Shown: positions 1 through 9,427, counted from the stretch's first letter. The stretch: 64,000 nt of DNA from Dolosigranulum pigrum ATCC 51524 (GCF_000245815.1 NZ_JH601103.1:441976-505975); one strand, 5' to 3'. Translations and numbers: made by a program. The notes: a model not told the origin generated them from the letters alone.

Positions 1-635
1 CCTCCGGTAACTTGCAAATCATCTTTGTCTTTGAAATTAACGATTGCTTCAATGCTGGCTTCCAGACCACGTGTAATGTCTGCTAATGACATCGATGCTT
101 TACCTGGCTTATCCACCACTTGCTCTGGCATAAATGGAATGTGGACAAACCCCGCTCGCGCAGCTGGCAAGTGCTGCTCAGCTAGGTACAATGCTTGATA
201 CATAATATGATTGCAAACAAATGTCCCCGCCGAATTCGACACTGAACTTGGCAATCCCGCTTCTTTAATCGCTTCAACCATTGCCTTAATCGGAAGTGTT
301 GCGAAGTAAGCGGGTGCACCCTCTTCACGAATAGCAATATCAACCGGCTGATTCCCTTCATTATCTTCAATACGAGCGTCATCTTGGTTAATCGCCACAC
401 GCTCAGGTGTAATACCTGTTCGTCCACCCGCTTGTCCAACACATAGCACAACATCCGGCTGGTGCGCCAACATTGCTTCTTCTAAGACAGCTGCCGACTT
501 GTGGAAGACAGTTGGGATCTCTAGCTTAATAATCTCAGCGCCACTAATCTTATCTGACAAACCTTTCACCGCTTCAATCGCTGGATTCATACTTTCCCCA
601 CCGAATGGGTCAAATCCTGTTACTAAAATCTTCAT
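1..635 (-). CDS. pcp: Pyroglutamyl-peptidase I (3' end cut by window edge)
   Basis: This cytosolic cysteine peptidase (family C15) removes N-terminal pyroglutamate from peptides. The protein begins MKILVTGFDPFGG, the family's start signature. It shows PERVAIN with the catalytic Glu near residue 78, the catalytic Cys in GTFVCNHIMY near 142, and the catalytic His in GFVHIPF. About 211 codons are visible against a usual length near 215, so only the last few residues lie outside the window. It sits downstream of the DUF969 and DUF979 membrane proteins on the same strand and is probably in their operon, an arrangement I know from streptococci. The family call is firm. Confidence 0.95.
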   Translation of the reverse strand, partial: MKILVTGFDPFGGESMNPAIEAVKGLSDKISGAEIIKLEIPTVFHKSAAVLEEAMLAHQPDVVLCVGQAGGRTGITPERVAINQDDARIEDNEGNQPVDIAIREEGAPAYFATLPIKAMVEAIKEAGLPSSVSNSAGTFVCNHIMYQALYLAEQHLPAARAGFVHIPFMPEQVVDKPGKASMSLADITRGLEASIEAIVNFKDKDDLQVTG

Positions 636-722
636 CTTAAAACTCCTTTTCTGTTCTATCATCTGATTGTTATCCATCATTCACTCCAACACGCAAATTA
701 TCTGTAAGCAATAATCAGCGAC

Positions 723-1685
723 TTAGAACGCCCAGAAGTACATTAATGGAATATGCGCCAACAACATCGCGAGCGCGACAAATACTTGCTGGCGAATAAC
801 ACCATACTCGTCCTGCATCTCCAATAGAGCCGCTGGTAACGCATTGAAGTTCCCCGCCATTGGGGTAATCAATGTTCCACAATAACCAGCTGTCAGCGCT
901 AGTGCACTGGCTACAACCGGATCTCCGCCAAGTGAGAAGACGAACGGAATCCCAACACCTGCCGTAATGACCGCAAACGCAGCAAAAGCATTTCCCATAA
1001 TAATTGTAAAAATAAACATCCCTAAAACATAAGCTAATACACCGAATAAGCGGCTACCTTCTGGAACAACTCCACCAATCATCTCAGCGATCACATCACC
1101 GACGCCGGCTGCTGTGAAGACACTTCCTAACGCAGCTAACACTTGTGGTAAGATCCCCGTTGTGGATACTTGTTGGGTCATTCGACTATTCTGGTCCAAC
1201 ACATCACTAAATTCCGGCTTCAAGTAGATCACCATCAGAATAGCTCCTAGTAGCGCTCCAAATCCAATCACCACTTGGCCTGTTGCTGGTAATAACTGTG
1301 CCACAAATAAGGCAGTCACTCCCAAAGCTAGTACAGGTAAGAACACCGTATAACCATGCTTCTCAGCGCGACGCTCTACTACTTCATCTGCTGTTTCTGG
1401 TACGGTTCCGATTTGAACTTGTTTGAATAATGTTAATAGACCCAAGACACAAATTAAGGCTCCGGATGCTTTATGTGGAATATATGATCCCATAATAAAG
1501 ACAAATCCTAAAATTGCCCAAAAAGCACTTGTCCCTAAATAACGCGGATTCGATCGATCATGGAATGTCCGGTAAGCAACATGCAAAATCTGAATCCCAA
1601 TTATTATCACAATAATCTCTAGCATCAGTGGTACATACTGCTCAACCGCTGTATTCCACTGTGCAAGTGTTGCTGAAATTCCCAT
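723..1685 (-). CDS. DUF979 family membrane protein
   Basis: A polytopic membrane protein of 320 residues with about nine to ten hydrophobic segments. It resembles the DUF979 family, which travels with DUF969 and often with pcp. Its start shares one base with the DUF969 stop (TAATG), so the two are translationally coupled and probably form one complex. The neighbouring pyroglutamyl-peptidase suggests that the pair moves 5-oxoproline or pyroglutamyl peptides; this is inferred from context only. A glycine-rich stretch in the last third (TAGYCGTLITPMAGNFNALP) looks like a transport-core segment. Confidence 0.8.
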   Translation of the reverse strand: MGISATLAQWNTAVEQYVPLMLEIIVIIIGIQILHVAYRTFHDRSNPRYLGTSAFWAILGFVFIMGSYIPHKASGALICVLGLLTLFKQVQIGTVPETADEVVERRAEKHGYTVFLPVLALGVTALFVAQLLPATGQVVIGFGALLGAILMVIYLKPEFSDVLDQNSRMTQQVSTTGILPQVLAALGSVFTAAGVGDVIAEMIGGVVPEGSRLFGVLAYVLGMFIFTIIMGNAFAAFAVITAGVGIPFVFSLGGDPVVASALALTAGYCGTLITPMAGNFNALPAALLEMQDEYGVIRQQVFVALAMLLAHIPLMYFWAF

Positions 1686-2404
1686 TAGTTACCCTCCTTC
1701 TTATGACGCCCACGAATTTTACGGTCAACGTAGAAGTTATATGCTGTTCCGATTAAAGCACATAGAATCCCCGCTGGAATAGAAGCCAAAGCTAACCCAG
1801 CTGGATTCGATTCATATCCCAACTCAGCTAACGTTCCTGCCATCATCAAGACACCTGCACTTCCTGCAAACATATTCTGTCCGAAGAAGTTTCCGAAGTT
1901 CTCATTAGCTGCTGCTAACCCTTTCACCGCATCATCTTCCGTATCACTCAAGAGCTGTTCCTGAGCAGCATCACTCGCCTTAGCCTCACTATCGGCAAGT
2001 GACGCATTAATCGCTGCATCTCCCATTGGCTGAACAATCGGACGTACGAATGAAGCGTGACCACCAATTCGGATAGATAACATCCCTGCGATCAAGCGAA
2101 ACACTAAGTAAACACTATAAAATAAGCCCATCGTCAAATTCTTGAATCGCTCGATAAATTCTACCGCCTTAATCTTCAGTCCATAACTCTCTGCAATCCC
2201 AATAATTGGAATTGATAAGTAAAAAATCGACACAAATCGCTGATTAACAAACGCTGAGCCCAACAACTCGAGAAACTCGCCGAAGCCAATCCCCGACACA
2301 AGCGCTGTCGCAATTCCGGCAATAATGACCGTTGATATCGTATCTAACTTCAACACAAAACCGACAACAATCACTAGAATACCGATTAATTTAATCCATT
2401 CCAT
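1685..2404 (-). CDS. DUF969 family membrane protein
   Basis: The first gene of the DUF969-DUF979-pcp operon encodes 239 residues. The start at MEWIKLIGILVIVVGF is chosen because a GGAGG ribosome binding site lies eight bases upstream. A longer in-frame reading to about 2533 would add a non-conserved N-terminus. It has several membrane segments, a soluble acidic stretch around residues 130-155 rich in Ala/Asp/Glu, and a basic C-terminus (RKIRGRHKKEGN), which the positive-inside rule places in the cytoplasm. The substrate is unknown; a role in uptake of pyroglutamate-type compounds is inferred from pcp. Confidence 0.8.
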   Translation of the reverse strand: MEWIKLIGILVIVVGFVLKLDTISTVIIAGIATALVSGIGFGEFLELLGSAFVNQRFVSIFYLSIPIIGIAESYGLKIKAVEFIERFKNLTMGLFYSVYLVFRLIAGMLSIRIGGHASFVRPIVQPMGDAAINASLADSEAKASDAAQEQLLSDTEDDAVKGLAAANENFGNFFGQNMFAGSAGVLMMAGTLAELGYESNPAGLALASIPAGILCALIGTAYNFYVDRKIRGRHKKEGN

Positions 2405-2688
2405 AAACAAACCTCCAAAAAATATTATGTTGTCAAACAACATTCCTTCATTATACACTACAACCTCCAGAATGTATGCATATTCACAAAAAATTAAACG
2501 TATTGTAATATTTCTAATAGGAGCTAACATCATATCTTCTGCAGCCTATATTCTTATCAGTTATCTTGAAACAACCGTAACATATTTTCAAGGTAACTAG
2601 GAATGGATTCAGTAAGTTCTTCCCTTGTAATATACCCATCGATAATTTTGCCATACAAAAATGGGTCTATCAAAATTCTCAATATTTT

Positions 2689-2716
2689 TTGAAATCGTTT
2701 TTTTATATGTTATACT
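2689..2716 (+). promoter_or_regulatory. Sigma-A type promoter for the 107-residue membrane protein
   Basis: TTGAAA (2689-2694) and TATACT (2711-2716) are separated by 16 bases, about 75 bases upstream of the gene at 2791. The rest of the 2405-2790 gap holds only AT-rich sequence and the divergent start region of the DUF969 gene; I see nothing else in it. Confidence 0.55.
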
Positions 2717-2790
2717 TAATTTGAACAATATTACAAGTGCTTAGATTGAATATTGGTAAGAATAATATTAATTATAGGTAGTGAGCAAAA

Positions 2791-3114
2791 ATGAATAACC
2801 AAAAATACCGTACTGGCAGTTTAATAATTCTGATCATTGTAAGTGGAGGATACCATGGCTATTACATTCCAACAGGTGAATTAGGTTATTGGTGGCTCAT
2901 ATTATTTGTTGCGGGGATGATAGCTTTCATTACCTTCTATGTGCGTGAGTCAACTCATCGTAAAGGAAATTCATTAAGAAATGATGTGCTTTGTCTATTG
3001 TTCTCATTTGTCTTCCCCTTGTGGAAGTTGCCATATGGACTGTCAATTCTTATAATGTTAATTGTCTCTGGCATATACATCACCTACATTCACTTAAATG
3101 AACCATACACCTAA
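2791..3114 (+). CDS. Small membrane protein, unknown function
   Basis: A 107-residue protein with four predicted membrane segments: LIILIIVSGGYHGYY, WWLILFVAGMIAFITFY, LCLLFSFVFPLW and ILIMLIVSGIYITYI. A short basic loop (RESTHRKGNSLR) lies between the second and third. It is a lone gene with its own promoter upstream and a strong terminator right after the stop, which supports it being real. The ribosome binding site (AGGTAG) is modest. I do not recognise the family. Confidence 0.55.
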   Translation: MNNQKYRTGSLIILIIVSGGYHGYYIPTGELGYWWLILFVAGMIAFITFYVRESTHRKGNSLRNDVLCLLFSFVFPLWKLPYGLSILIMLIVSGIYITYIHLNEPYT

Positions 3115-3158
3115 CCCGCACATCGCTACGATTAATGGTAGTGAGGTGCGGGTTTTAT
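3113..3158 (+). terminator. Rho-independent terminator
   Basis: A hairpin with arms AACCCGCAC... and ...GTGCGGGTT followed by TTTTATTA. It begins at the stop codon of the 107-residue gene and lies tail to tail with folB, so it may also serve folB on the other strand. Confidence 0.8.
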
Positions 3159-3172
3159 TATATGTTTTACTG

Positions 3173-3535
3173 TTATCGCTCAAATCTACGCTGAACAGCT
3201 ACATCTTTGAACACACCAGGAATGGGTGCACTAGGCTTATGCGTCGTGACAGTCACGGCTTCAATCGCAGGAAATCGCTTGAGTAAGGTCTGACCAATCG
3301 CTGTCGTCAGTGCTTCGAGTAAGTTAAAGGGCTCCCCCTCAACAATCTCCTTCGTGCAGGCATAAACTTCTCCGTAATGGACACTATCGGCCATGTTATC
3401 CGTCTCTCCGGCTTTCTCCATATTGGTCTGAATTGTCAGGTCAATGATGAAGCGTTGGCCGAGCTGTTTCTCGGCATCGAATAAACCGTGGTGTCCGTAA
3501 AATTCAAGTCCGGTTAGTTGGATGATATCTGTCAT
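3173..3535 (-). CDS. folB: Dihydroneopterin aldolase
   Basis: It converts 7,8-dihydroneopterin to 6-hydroxymethyl-dihydropterin and glycolaldehyde in folate synthesis, as a cytosolic octamer. The 120-residue length is typical. Glu74 (NLLEALT) and Lys100 (HKPSAPIP) fall at the positions of the pterin-binding Glu and catalytic Lys of the family, and Tyr54 is also present. It is the last gene of folC-folE-folB, ten bases after folE. folK and folP, needed for the next steps, are not in this window. Confidence 0.95.
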   Translation of the reverse strand: MTDIIQLTGLEFYGHHGLFDAEKQLGQRFIIDLTIQTNMEKAGETDNMADSVHYGEVYACTKEIVEGEPFNLLEALTTAIGQTLLKRFPAIEAVTVTTHKPSAPIPGVFKDVAVQRRFER

Positions 3536-3545
3536 AAATAGCCTC

Positions 3546-4109
3546 CTAGTTGAATTTGATCATATCAAGGACTTCTTGACGCAACTCACGAGAGTCGGCA
3601 AAAGTCCCGCGCATCGCCTTCGTAATCGTCTTCGCACCGAACTTCTTAATCCCACGAATAGACATACACATATGCTCTGCTTCTAAGATAACAAAGACCC
3701 CTTCTGGATTTAAGTTATCACTCAAGACATCGGCTACATGATTGGTAATACGCTCTTGCATTTGCGGACGTTGCGAGATATCTTCTAGAATACGAGCTAA
3801 CTTACTCAGCCCGATAACCTTCCCATCTCGCGGAATATAAGCAATATGCCCTTTCCCATAAATCGGTAATAAGTGATGCTCGCATGTCGAATTGAAATCA
3901 ATGTCTTTCACTAAGACCAATTCACTGCTAGACTCATGGAAGTACTTCTTCGTATGCACAGACGGATCACGCTCAAGCCCCGCGAAACGTTCCTCATACA
4001 TGCGCGCGACACGTGCGGGAGTCTCCTGCAGTCCCTCACGATTCGGATCTTCTCCCACCGCTATCAGTATTTCTTTAACCGCTTTTTCAATTCGTTGTTT
4101 ATCAACCAT
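3546..4109 (-). CDS. folE: GTP cyclohydrolase I
   Basis: It catalyses the first step of folate synthesis, GTP to 7,8-dihydroneopterin triphosphate, as a zinc-dependent decamer. The 187 residues include the zinc ligands Cys76 and His79 in STCEHHLLP and Cys148 in EAEHMCMSIRG, plus the RPQMQERIT segment. Its start overlaps the end of folC by eight bases and folB follows closely, so the three genes form one operon. Confidence 0.96.
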   Translation of the reverse strand: MVDKQRIEKAVKEILIAVGEDPNREGLQETPARVARMYEERFAGLERDPSVHTKKYFHESSSELVLVKDIDFNSTCEHHLLPIYGKGHIAYIPRDGKVIGLSKLARILEDISQRPQMQERITNHVADVLSDNLNPEGVFVILEAEHMCMSIRGIKKFGAKTITKAMRGTFADSRELRQEVLDMIKFN

Positions 4110-5451
4110 GCTTATCTCCTTCTACTAATCTGTCTAATACAACCTTACGCATCTGTCCAACCATATAAAAACTCCCAAAGGCACAAATCACACCTGGCTG
4201 CTCTGATTCTGCTGTAAATTGAATTGCTTGCGTCACTGCCTGATCATAAGACACTGATCCATCCTCTGCATCAACAGCTGCTATAGTGACTGGCTGCTCC
4301 CACGCCATCGCTTCTAAGAGGCGGGCCAATTCTTCAGCCGGAAGCCCCCGATCAGAATGAGGCGTCACCGTTATAATATGGTCAAAGTGACTTAACACAT
4401 CATGCAATGCTTGCTTCACTTCCGCTGTCACTTTATCCGCCAACATACCTACGATCGCACACATCTTGCCCGCATAATGACTATAATCAGTGGTTAAATT
4501 TTGACTTAACACGTGCAAGCCATCCTGATTATGTCCGCCATCCATAACGAACGTAACAGACTTCCCTTGAATTGTTTCATAACGACCAGGAAGCTGGGCT
4601 TGCGCAAGACCATTCTGTAAGGCTGCTTCCGTCATTTGCCACCCTTGCTTTTGCAATTGTTTAATTGCTTCAATCGCTACTCCTGCATTATACGCCTGGT
4701 GTTCACCCGTTAAGCCCAGTCGATAAGACCGATCTTGGTAATGAACAGACCCGCCCGTAGCGTCTTGCTCATAACGACATGCCTCGGCAGCAACCTCTAT
4801 CACATCTGCATCCATCTCATGTGCTTTTGCCCGAATAACCTCACTAACAACAGGACGATCTGCCTGAGGATAAACCACAACTGGCACACCCCGCTTCATA
4901 ATCGCTGCTTTTTCAGCAGTAATCTCTGCCAGACTCTCTCCTAAGATAGCTTGGTGATCGAAGCCAATTCGCGTAATAATTGTCAGCTCAGGTGCATCCA
5001 CCACATTGGTCGCATCCAGACGCCCGCCCAGACCCACTTCCATAATAGCTACATCACACGACTCATGAACGAATGAATCATATGCCAGAGCTGTAAATAA
5101 TTCAAACTCTGTAAATGACACATCTTCTCCCACTGTCGCTTGATTCAACCGATCAACAGCCCCCAGTAAGGCCTCATCACTCACGGGATGCCCATCTATT
5201 TGGATTCGCTCATTGAACGCAGTAAGCGACGGTGAAGTGAATAGGCCCACCTTATAGCCGGCTTGCCTCAAGACGGCTTGTAAGAACGTAGCAACGGATC
5301 CTTTCCCGTTCGTCCCTGCAATATGAATCACCGGCACCTTATCTTGCGGATTGTCCAACAATCCCATCAACTCCCGCATCGTCTCCAGCCCCAGCACCAT
5401 CTCCCCCGCTGGCTTCACCGGCAACTTCTCCTCTAGCACATGATACTCCAT
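4102..5451 (-). CDS. folC: Folylpolyglutamate synthase / dihydrofolate synthase
   Basis: It adds glutamate to dihydropteroate and to folates using ATP. The 449-residue protein is of Mur-ligase type. The P-loop GTNGKGS is at residues 46-52, followed by the family segment GLFTSPSLTAFNERI and later EVGLGGRLDATNVV and the domain-boundary DGGHNQDG. An AAGGATG ribosome binding site precedes the ATG. It is the first gene of the folC-folE-folB operon. Confidence 0.95.
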   Translation of the reverse strand: MEYHVLEEKLPVKPAGEMVLGLETMRELMGLLDNPQDKVPVIHIAGTNGKGSVATFLQAVLRQAGYKVGLFTSPSLTAFNERIQIDGHPVSDEALLGAVDRLNQATVGEDVSFTEFELFTALAYDSFVHESCDVAIMEVGLGGRLDATNVVDAPELTIITRIGFDHQAILGESLAEITAEKAAIMKRGVPVVVYPQADRPVVSEVIRAKAHEMDADVIEVAAEACRYEQDATGGSVHYQDRSYRLGLTGEHQAYNAGVAIEAIKQLQKQGWQMTEAALQNGLAQAQLPGRYETIQGKSVTFVMDGGHNQDGLHVLSQNLTTDYSHYAGKMCAIVGMLADKVTAEVKQALHDVLSHFDHIITVTPHSDRGLPAEELARLLEAMAWEQPVTIAAVDAEDGSVSYDQAVTQAIQFTAESEQPGVICAFGSFYMVGQMRKVVLDRLVEGDKHG

Positions 5452-5482
5452 TGACTCATCCTTTTTATATTTATATAATCGA

Positions 5483-5511
5483 AAGACCCTTCTTATCCAA
5501 GAAAGGTTCTT
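5483..5511 (-). terminator. Probable terminator after the ABC exporter
   Basis: An imperfect hairpin (AAGAACCTTTCTT / AAGAAGGGTCTT on the minus strand) with a short TTTCGATT tail. It lies between the exporter gene and folC. Confidence 0.5.
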
Positions 5512-5666
5512 CCAACATCTTCATAACTCAACATTATAAGTATGCTCTTACATTTTACCATAACTTATAGCTGTAATCGAATGATTCTTCTTTTTCAAAT
5601 CATGTTGCAATTCAGATTTTCAAATCATAAGTCCCCGTTTTTTACCACGTGGATGCATCAAGGTGA

Positions 5667-7241
5667 TTAGCTTCGAGACAGAGTCATCACATCAGTATAG
5701 CCCTCTGTCAACTCAGCTGCTATGTGGTGTTCAATATCAATCATTAATTTATCTAAGTCCATTAACGTCTTCACGATTGCTCTGCCGGTCTCTTTATCTA
5801 ACGATGACAAGGCTTCATCAACTAATAATCCCTTGCGCTTGAATAAAATAGCACGAGCGATTTCTAATCGTTTCAATTGACCGCCAGATAAATTCTGACC
5901 ATCTTCACCGATAACATAATCGAGTCCTGTTTTTTTAATCAATTCACCAATCTGCGCCATTTCACAAGCTTTCATAATTTCTTCGGTTGAAAAATCATGT
6001 CCTAGTGTTATGTTCTTCTCAATCGTATCATCAAACACCAGTGCTTGCTGAGAAATGTACCCAAAACATTGCAGAATATCCTCAATATCTAACTCCCGTG
6101 TATCAATCCCATTAATATAAATTGTCCCTGAATCTGGGAGTAATTGTTTTGTTAGTAATTTAAAAATCGTCGTTTTTCCCGACCCCGATTCTCCTTGCAA
6201 CAACACCTTATCTACGCCATTTAATGTCAGATTGAAGTTGTCGAGCACCTTCGTCTCCCCAAAGCTAAATGAAACATCTTTAAACACAACACTTTGAATA
6301 TGGCCATTTAATTTTTTCGAGCTAGTCGAACGCGGCACAAAGGATAACTCTTTATCAATTTTATCTTTTATTGGTTTTGCGGATTGTAATTCATTTTTTA
6401 ATCTAACGGTTGTTAACAAGCTATTGATAATCATACTACTCGAATATTGCACAGCCACAAATGTAGCTATAGGTAAATCTCCGGAGATTGTTAAGTACAT
6501 CCCAATCCCAATCGGAATCATCATCATGGTATACCCCACCATCATAGTGAACATTTGTGCTAAACTAATGGTATTTTGCATCGTTGCATTAGCAGATTCT
6601 TTTTTTAAAATATCCTCTGAAACAGATTTAATTTCTTTATTGGTTGCATGGTAGACCATTAACGTCCAAAAATTCTTAAACAAATCAATTAACGAGTGAT
6701 TAGCCTTAGCAGTTGCTTGAGTCCAATGCTCCGTAGACTGTTGAATTTTTTTGTTCATGAATCCTGAAACAAAATGTGGTACCGCTGCAAAAAGACTAAA
6801 TATTACGGTTAATAAAAAATTACTGTAAAGTGAAAATGCCAGTACCCCTAACAAGACAATTACTTGTGATATAATTTCAAATTTCTTTCGTAAATAGTTA
6901 TCCTCAAATAACTTTAAATCATTTTGAAAAAAAGACATTTTATCAGATGAACCTGTATGTTCAAATAATTTAAATTTTTGTTCCTCATTATCTAATATTT
7001 TCTTTTGAATAGATGCTTTTTCCTCTTTAACATAGTGATTAATCGTACGATCTTTTATATGTCTGATTCCAGAAAATAAAATATACCCCAGAATAACAAC
7101 CACTGTATACACGACAACCAAATTCAGTTTCTGCTGTTCAATAATATCAAATACCATAGCATAGGTTGCCGCATTAAAAACTGTTTCTAGCCCACTAATG
7201 ACAAGAAGGACCCCTATCAAAACTTTTGCTTTTTTATCCAT
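5667..7241 (-). CDS. ABC exporter, fused membrane and ATPase domains
   Basis: A 524-residue half-transporter. Residues 1 to about 290 hold six membrane segments, and the rest is an ATPase with Walker A GESGSGKTT, signature LSGGQLKRLEIARAI and Walker B GLLVDEALSSLD. The H-loop His is in DIEHHIAAEL. It is slightly shorter than the usual 570-600 residues and has no C39 peptidase domain at its N-terminus, so it is not itself a double-glycine peptide processor. An AAGGAG site precedes the ATG. A 35-codon open frame ends 17 bases upstream and could encode the exported peptide. The substrate is unknown. Confidence 0.85.
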   Translation of the reverse strand: MDKKAKVLIGVLLVISGLETVFNAATYAMVFDIIEQQKLNLVVVYTVVVILGYILFSGIRHIKDRTINHYVKEEKASIQKKILDNEEQKFKLFEHTGSSDKMSFFQNDLKLFEDNYLRKKFEIISQVIVLLGVLAFSLYSNFLLTVIFSLFAAVPHFVSGFMNKKIQQSTEHWTQATAKANHSLIDLFKNFWTLMVYHATNKEIKSVSEDILKKESANATMQNTISLAQMFTMMVGYTMMMIPIGIGMYLTISGDLPIATFVAVQYSSSMIINSLLTTVRLKNELQSAKPIKDKIDKELSFVPRSTSSKKLNGHIQSVVFKDVSFSFGETKVLDNFNLTLNGVDKVLLQGESGSGKTTIFKLLTKQLLPDSGTIYINGIDTRELDIEDILQCFGYISQQALVFDDTIEKNITLGHDFSTEEIMKACEMAQIGELIKKTGLDYVIGEDGQNLSGGQLKRLEIARAILFKRKGLLVDEALSSLDKETGRAIVKTLMDLDKLMIDIEHHIAAELTEGYTDVMTLSRS

Positions 7242-7258
7242 GTTCTATTCTCCTTATT

Positions 7259-7366
7259 TTATAAATTTCTACCTTCCGTTGCAGACGCCTTCCCTGTTAT
7301 CATCCCATAAAAAGAGGCACCACCAAATAATAAATGTTGATATCTTAATTGTACACTATTTTTCAT
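7259..7366 (-). CDS. Candidate small peptide upstream of the ABC exporter
   Basis: A 35-codon frame beginning MKNSVQLRYQHLLFGG and continuing ASFYGMITGKASATEG. The stop is 17 bases before the exporter ATG. The Gly-Gly after a hydrophobic pair resembles a cleavage site, and the downstream exporter makes a secreted-peptide role attractive. Against this, the ribosome binding site is poor (AT-rich, no clear GGAGG) and a 35-codon frame can arise by chance in AT-rich DNA. Confidence 0.3.
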   Translation of the reverse strand: MKNSVQLRYQHLLFGGASFYGMITGKASATEGRNL

Positions 7367-7490
7367 TTTTTTCTAATATTTTTATTAAATTTTTGTCGTT
7401 CTTGAGTTGGAAAAGTCTGGCATTTTAATTTAACCGGTTACATTTTATTGTTTATTAATTTTACCTCCTATTATTCTTTAACAATTTAAA

Positions 7491-7521
7491 GAACGAATTC
7501 TCGTTATGAGAGAATTCGTTC
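7491..7521. terminator. Perfect 12-bp hairpin in the gltX-exporter gap
   Basis: GAACGAATTCTC and GAGAATTCGTTC flank a seven-base loop. The gltX gene ends about 95 bases away on the minus strand. The T-run on that side is weak (TTTAAATTG), so efficiency is uncertain. A second hairpin (GGGAGTTG/CAACTCCC, 7558-7582) followed by ATTTTT on the plus strand lies next to it. Confidence 0.5.
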
Positions 7522-7615
7522 GTTTTGACCACTTCTGATCACTTGTCCTATGTAGCTGGGAGTTGATGGGTACACAACTCCCATTTTTAGCACCTATTTA
7601 CTTCATTCTGCCCGA

Positions 7616-9088
7616 CTAACCAATCACTTCAAGGGCTTGTTCAATATGACTAATCGCTTTATTTTTGCCTAATAATTCAATCGCTAGTGGTAATTCTGGT
7701 CCGTGCTGCTGACCGGTTGTGGCCACTCGAATCGGCATGTACAGGTTTTTCCCTTTCACACCGGTTTCTTTTTGCACAGCTTTAATCGCTGGGAAGATAT
7801 TATCCTTCTCGAATACATCCACATCAGCTAAGTGCTTCTTGAAGGCTTCCAGGACAGTTGGGACCGTCTCTCCAGACAATACCTCTCTCGCCCCTTCGTC
7901 GAACGCTATTCCTTCCCCGAAGAATAAATCAGCTAAACTAACAATCTCTTGCCCATAGCTCATCTGTTCTTTATACAGATTCGCCAGCTTCGTTACCCAC
8001 TCCCGATCTGCTTCAGATGGATCAGCTGGGAACACACCCGCTTCCACTAAATGAGGTTGGATCAACGCTACCACATCTTCATCTGGCAGTTCCTTAATAT
8101 ATTGGTTCGTAATCCACTCTAACTTCTTCTGATCAAAGGCAGCCGGTGATGTATTCAACCGCTTATAATCGAACATATCGATAAATTCCTGCTTCGTGAA
8201 GATCTCTTCCTCACCTTTAGGAGACCAACCGAGTAAGGTAATAAAGTTGAACAACGCTTCAGGTAAGTAACCTAGATTATTGTACTGCTCAATAAACTGT
8301 AAAATCGACTCATCACGCTTCGATAACTTCTTACCCGTCTCTGCATTAATAATTAATGTCATATGACCAAATCGTGGTGGCTCCCAGTCAAATGCGTCAT
8401 AAATCATTAACTGCTTCGGCGTATTCGAGATATGATCATCCCCACGTAAAACGTGTGAAATCTTCATATGATGATCATCTACCGCACACGCAAAGTTATA
8501 TGTCGGCGTGCCATCTACTTTCTGAATGACCCAATCCCCACCAATATCTTTTGATTCGAAGGAGATATCTCCTTTAACCATATCATCGAACGTATAAGTT
8601 GTTTGCTCAGGAACACGTACTCGAATAACTGGCTGACGTCCTTCAGCTTCGAACTGCGCTTGCTCTTCTTCACTTAAGTGCGCATGACGCCCATCATAAT
8701 GTGGCATAACACCATTCGCCCGTTGCTCCTCACGCATCTCTTCCAACTCTTCGGAACTCACATAACACTTGTATGCTAAATCACGCGCAAGCAACTCATC
8801 CACATACTTCTGATACAATTCATTACGCTCTGACTGACGGTAGGGTCCGAAGTCGCCACCTTGCACAGGCCCTTCATCCCAATCAATTCCCAGCCACTGA
8901 AGATACTTCAACTGGCTCTCTTCCCCTTCATCCACATGACGCTTCTTATCCGTATCTTCAATCCGAATAATGAACGTCCCATCATTATGTCGCGCGAACA
9001 AATAATTAAACAACGCCGTCCGCGCATTCCCAATGTGTAAATTCCCCGTTGGACTTGGCGCATAACGTACACGAATAGCTTCACTCAT
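7616..9088 (-). CDS. gltX: Glutamyl-tRNA synthetase
   Basis: It charges tRNA-Glu and, in organisms with GatCAB, also tRNA-Gln. The class I signatures are present: HIGH motif as NLHIGN near residue 20 and KMSKS motif as GKKLSKRD near 255. The 490-residue length is usual. The ATG at 9088 is chosen because AAGGAG lies ten bases upstream; a TTG nine bases earlier is too close to that site. It appears monocistronic. The upstream gap shows no recognisable T-box leader. Confidence 0.95.
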   Translation of the reverse strand: MSEAIRVRYAPSPTGNLHIGNARTALFNYLFARHNDGTFIIRIEDTDKKRHVDEGEESQLKYLQWLGIDWDEGPVQGGDFGPYRQSERNELYQKYVDELLARDLAYKCYVSSEELEEMREEQRANGVMPHYDGRHAHLSEEEQAQFEAEGRQPVIRVRVPEQTTYTFDDMVKGDISFESKDIGGDWVIQKVDGTPTYNFACAVDDHHMKISHVLRGDDHISNTPKQLMIYDAFDWEPPRFGHMTLIINAETGKKLSKRDESILQFIEQYNNLGYLPEALFNFITLLGWSPKGEEEIFTKQEFIDMFDYKRLNTSPAAFDQKKLEWITNQYIKELPDEDVVALIQPHLVEAGVFPADPSEADREWVTKLANLYKEQMSYGQEIVSLADLFFGEGIAFDEGAREVLSGETVPTVLEAFKKHLADVDVFEKDNIFPAIKAVQKETGVKGKNLYMPIRVATTGQQHGPELPLAIELLGKNKAISHIEQALEVIG

Positions 9089-9222
9089 CAATATCAAACT
9101 CCTTATTATAACCTTACAATTTCAATTCTTATATCCACCCCACATCATACCACAAACACCGTCCATAAGCGAACAATTCAAATAACCGCCACGGTGATGT
9201 AACTAGAAGACCACCGCCCAGC

Positions 9223-9256
9223 AAAAAAGCCTACTCGTAAGCTTAAGTAGACTCTG
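9223..9256 (-). terminator. Terminator for the 9.6-12.0 kb ABC operon
   Basis: On the minus strand AGTCTACT pairs with AGTAGGCT, followed by TTTTTTGC. A closely similar structure lies at 20885-20919. Confidence 0.7.
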
Positions 9257-9427
9257 TTTAAAAAATCAATTTTTTCGCTTCTGAACTAATATTAAAAACT
9301 CTTCTTAGAAAACATATTCAATACTAAACACATTATTAATTGATCCATTTTTAAGATGTGTTTGCCGAGCATGCTCTAGTTTTTGGACATCATTGAACTC
9401 CTGAATAGAAAAAATCCACTGTATTTC

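Noticed and set aside
2325..2600. Plus-strand frame over the start of the DUF969 gene
   Set aside because: It runs antisense through a conserved coding start, has no ribosome binding site and shows no protein-like composition.
9089..9250. T-box leader before gltX
   Set aside because: No T-box consensus or specifier-type structure. The hairpin present reads as a terminator for the opposite operon.
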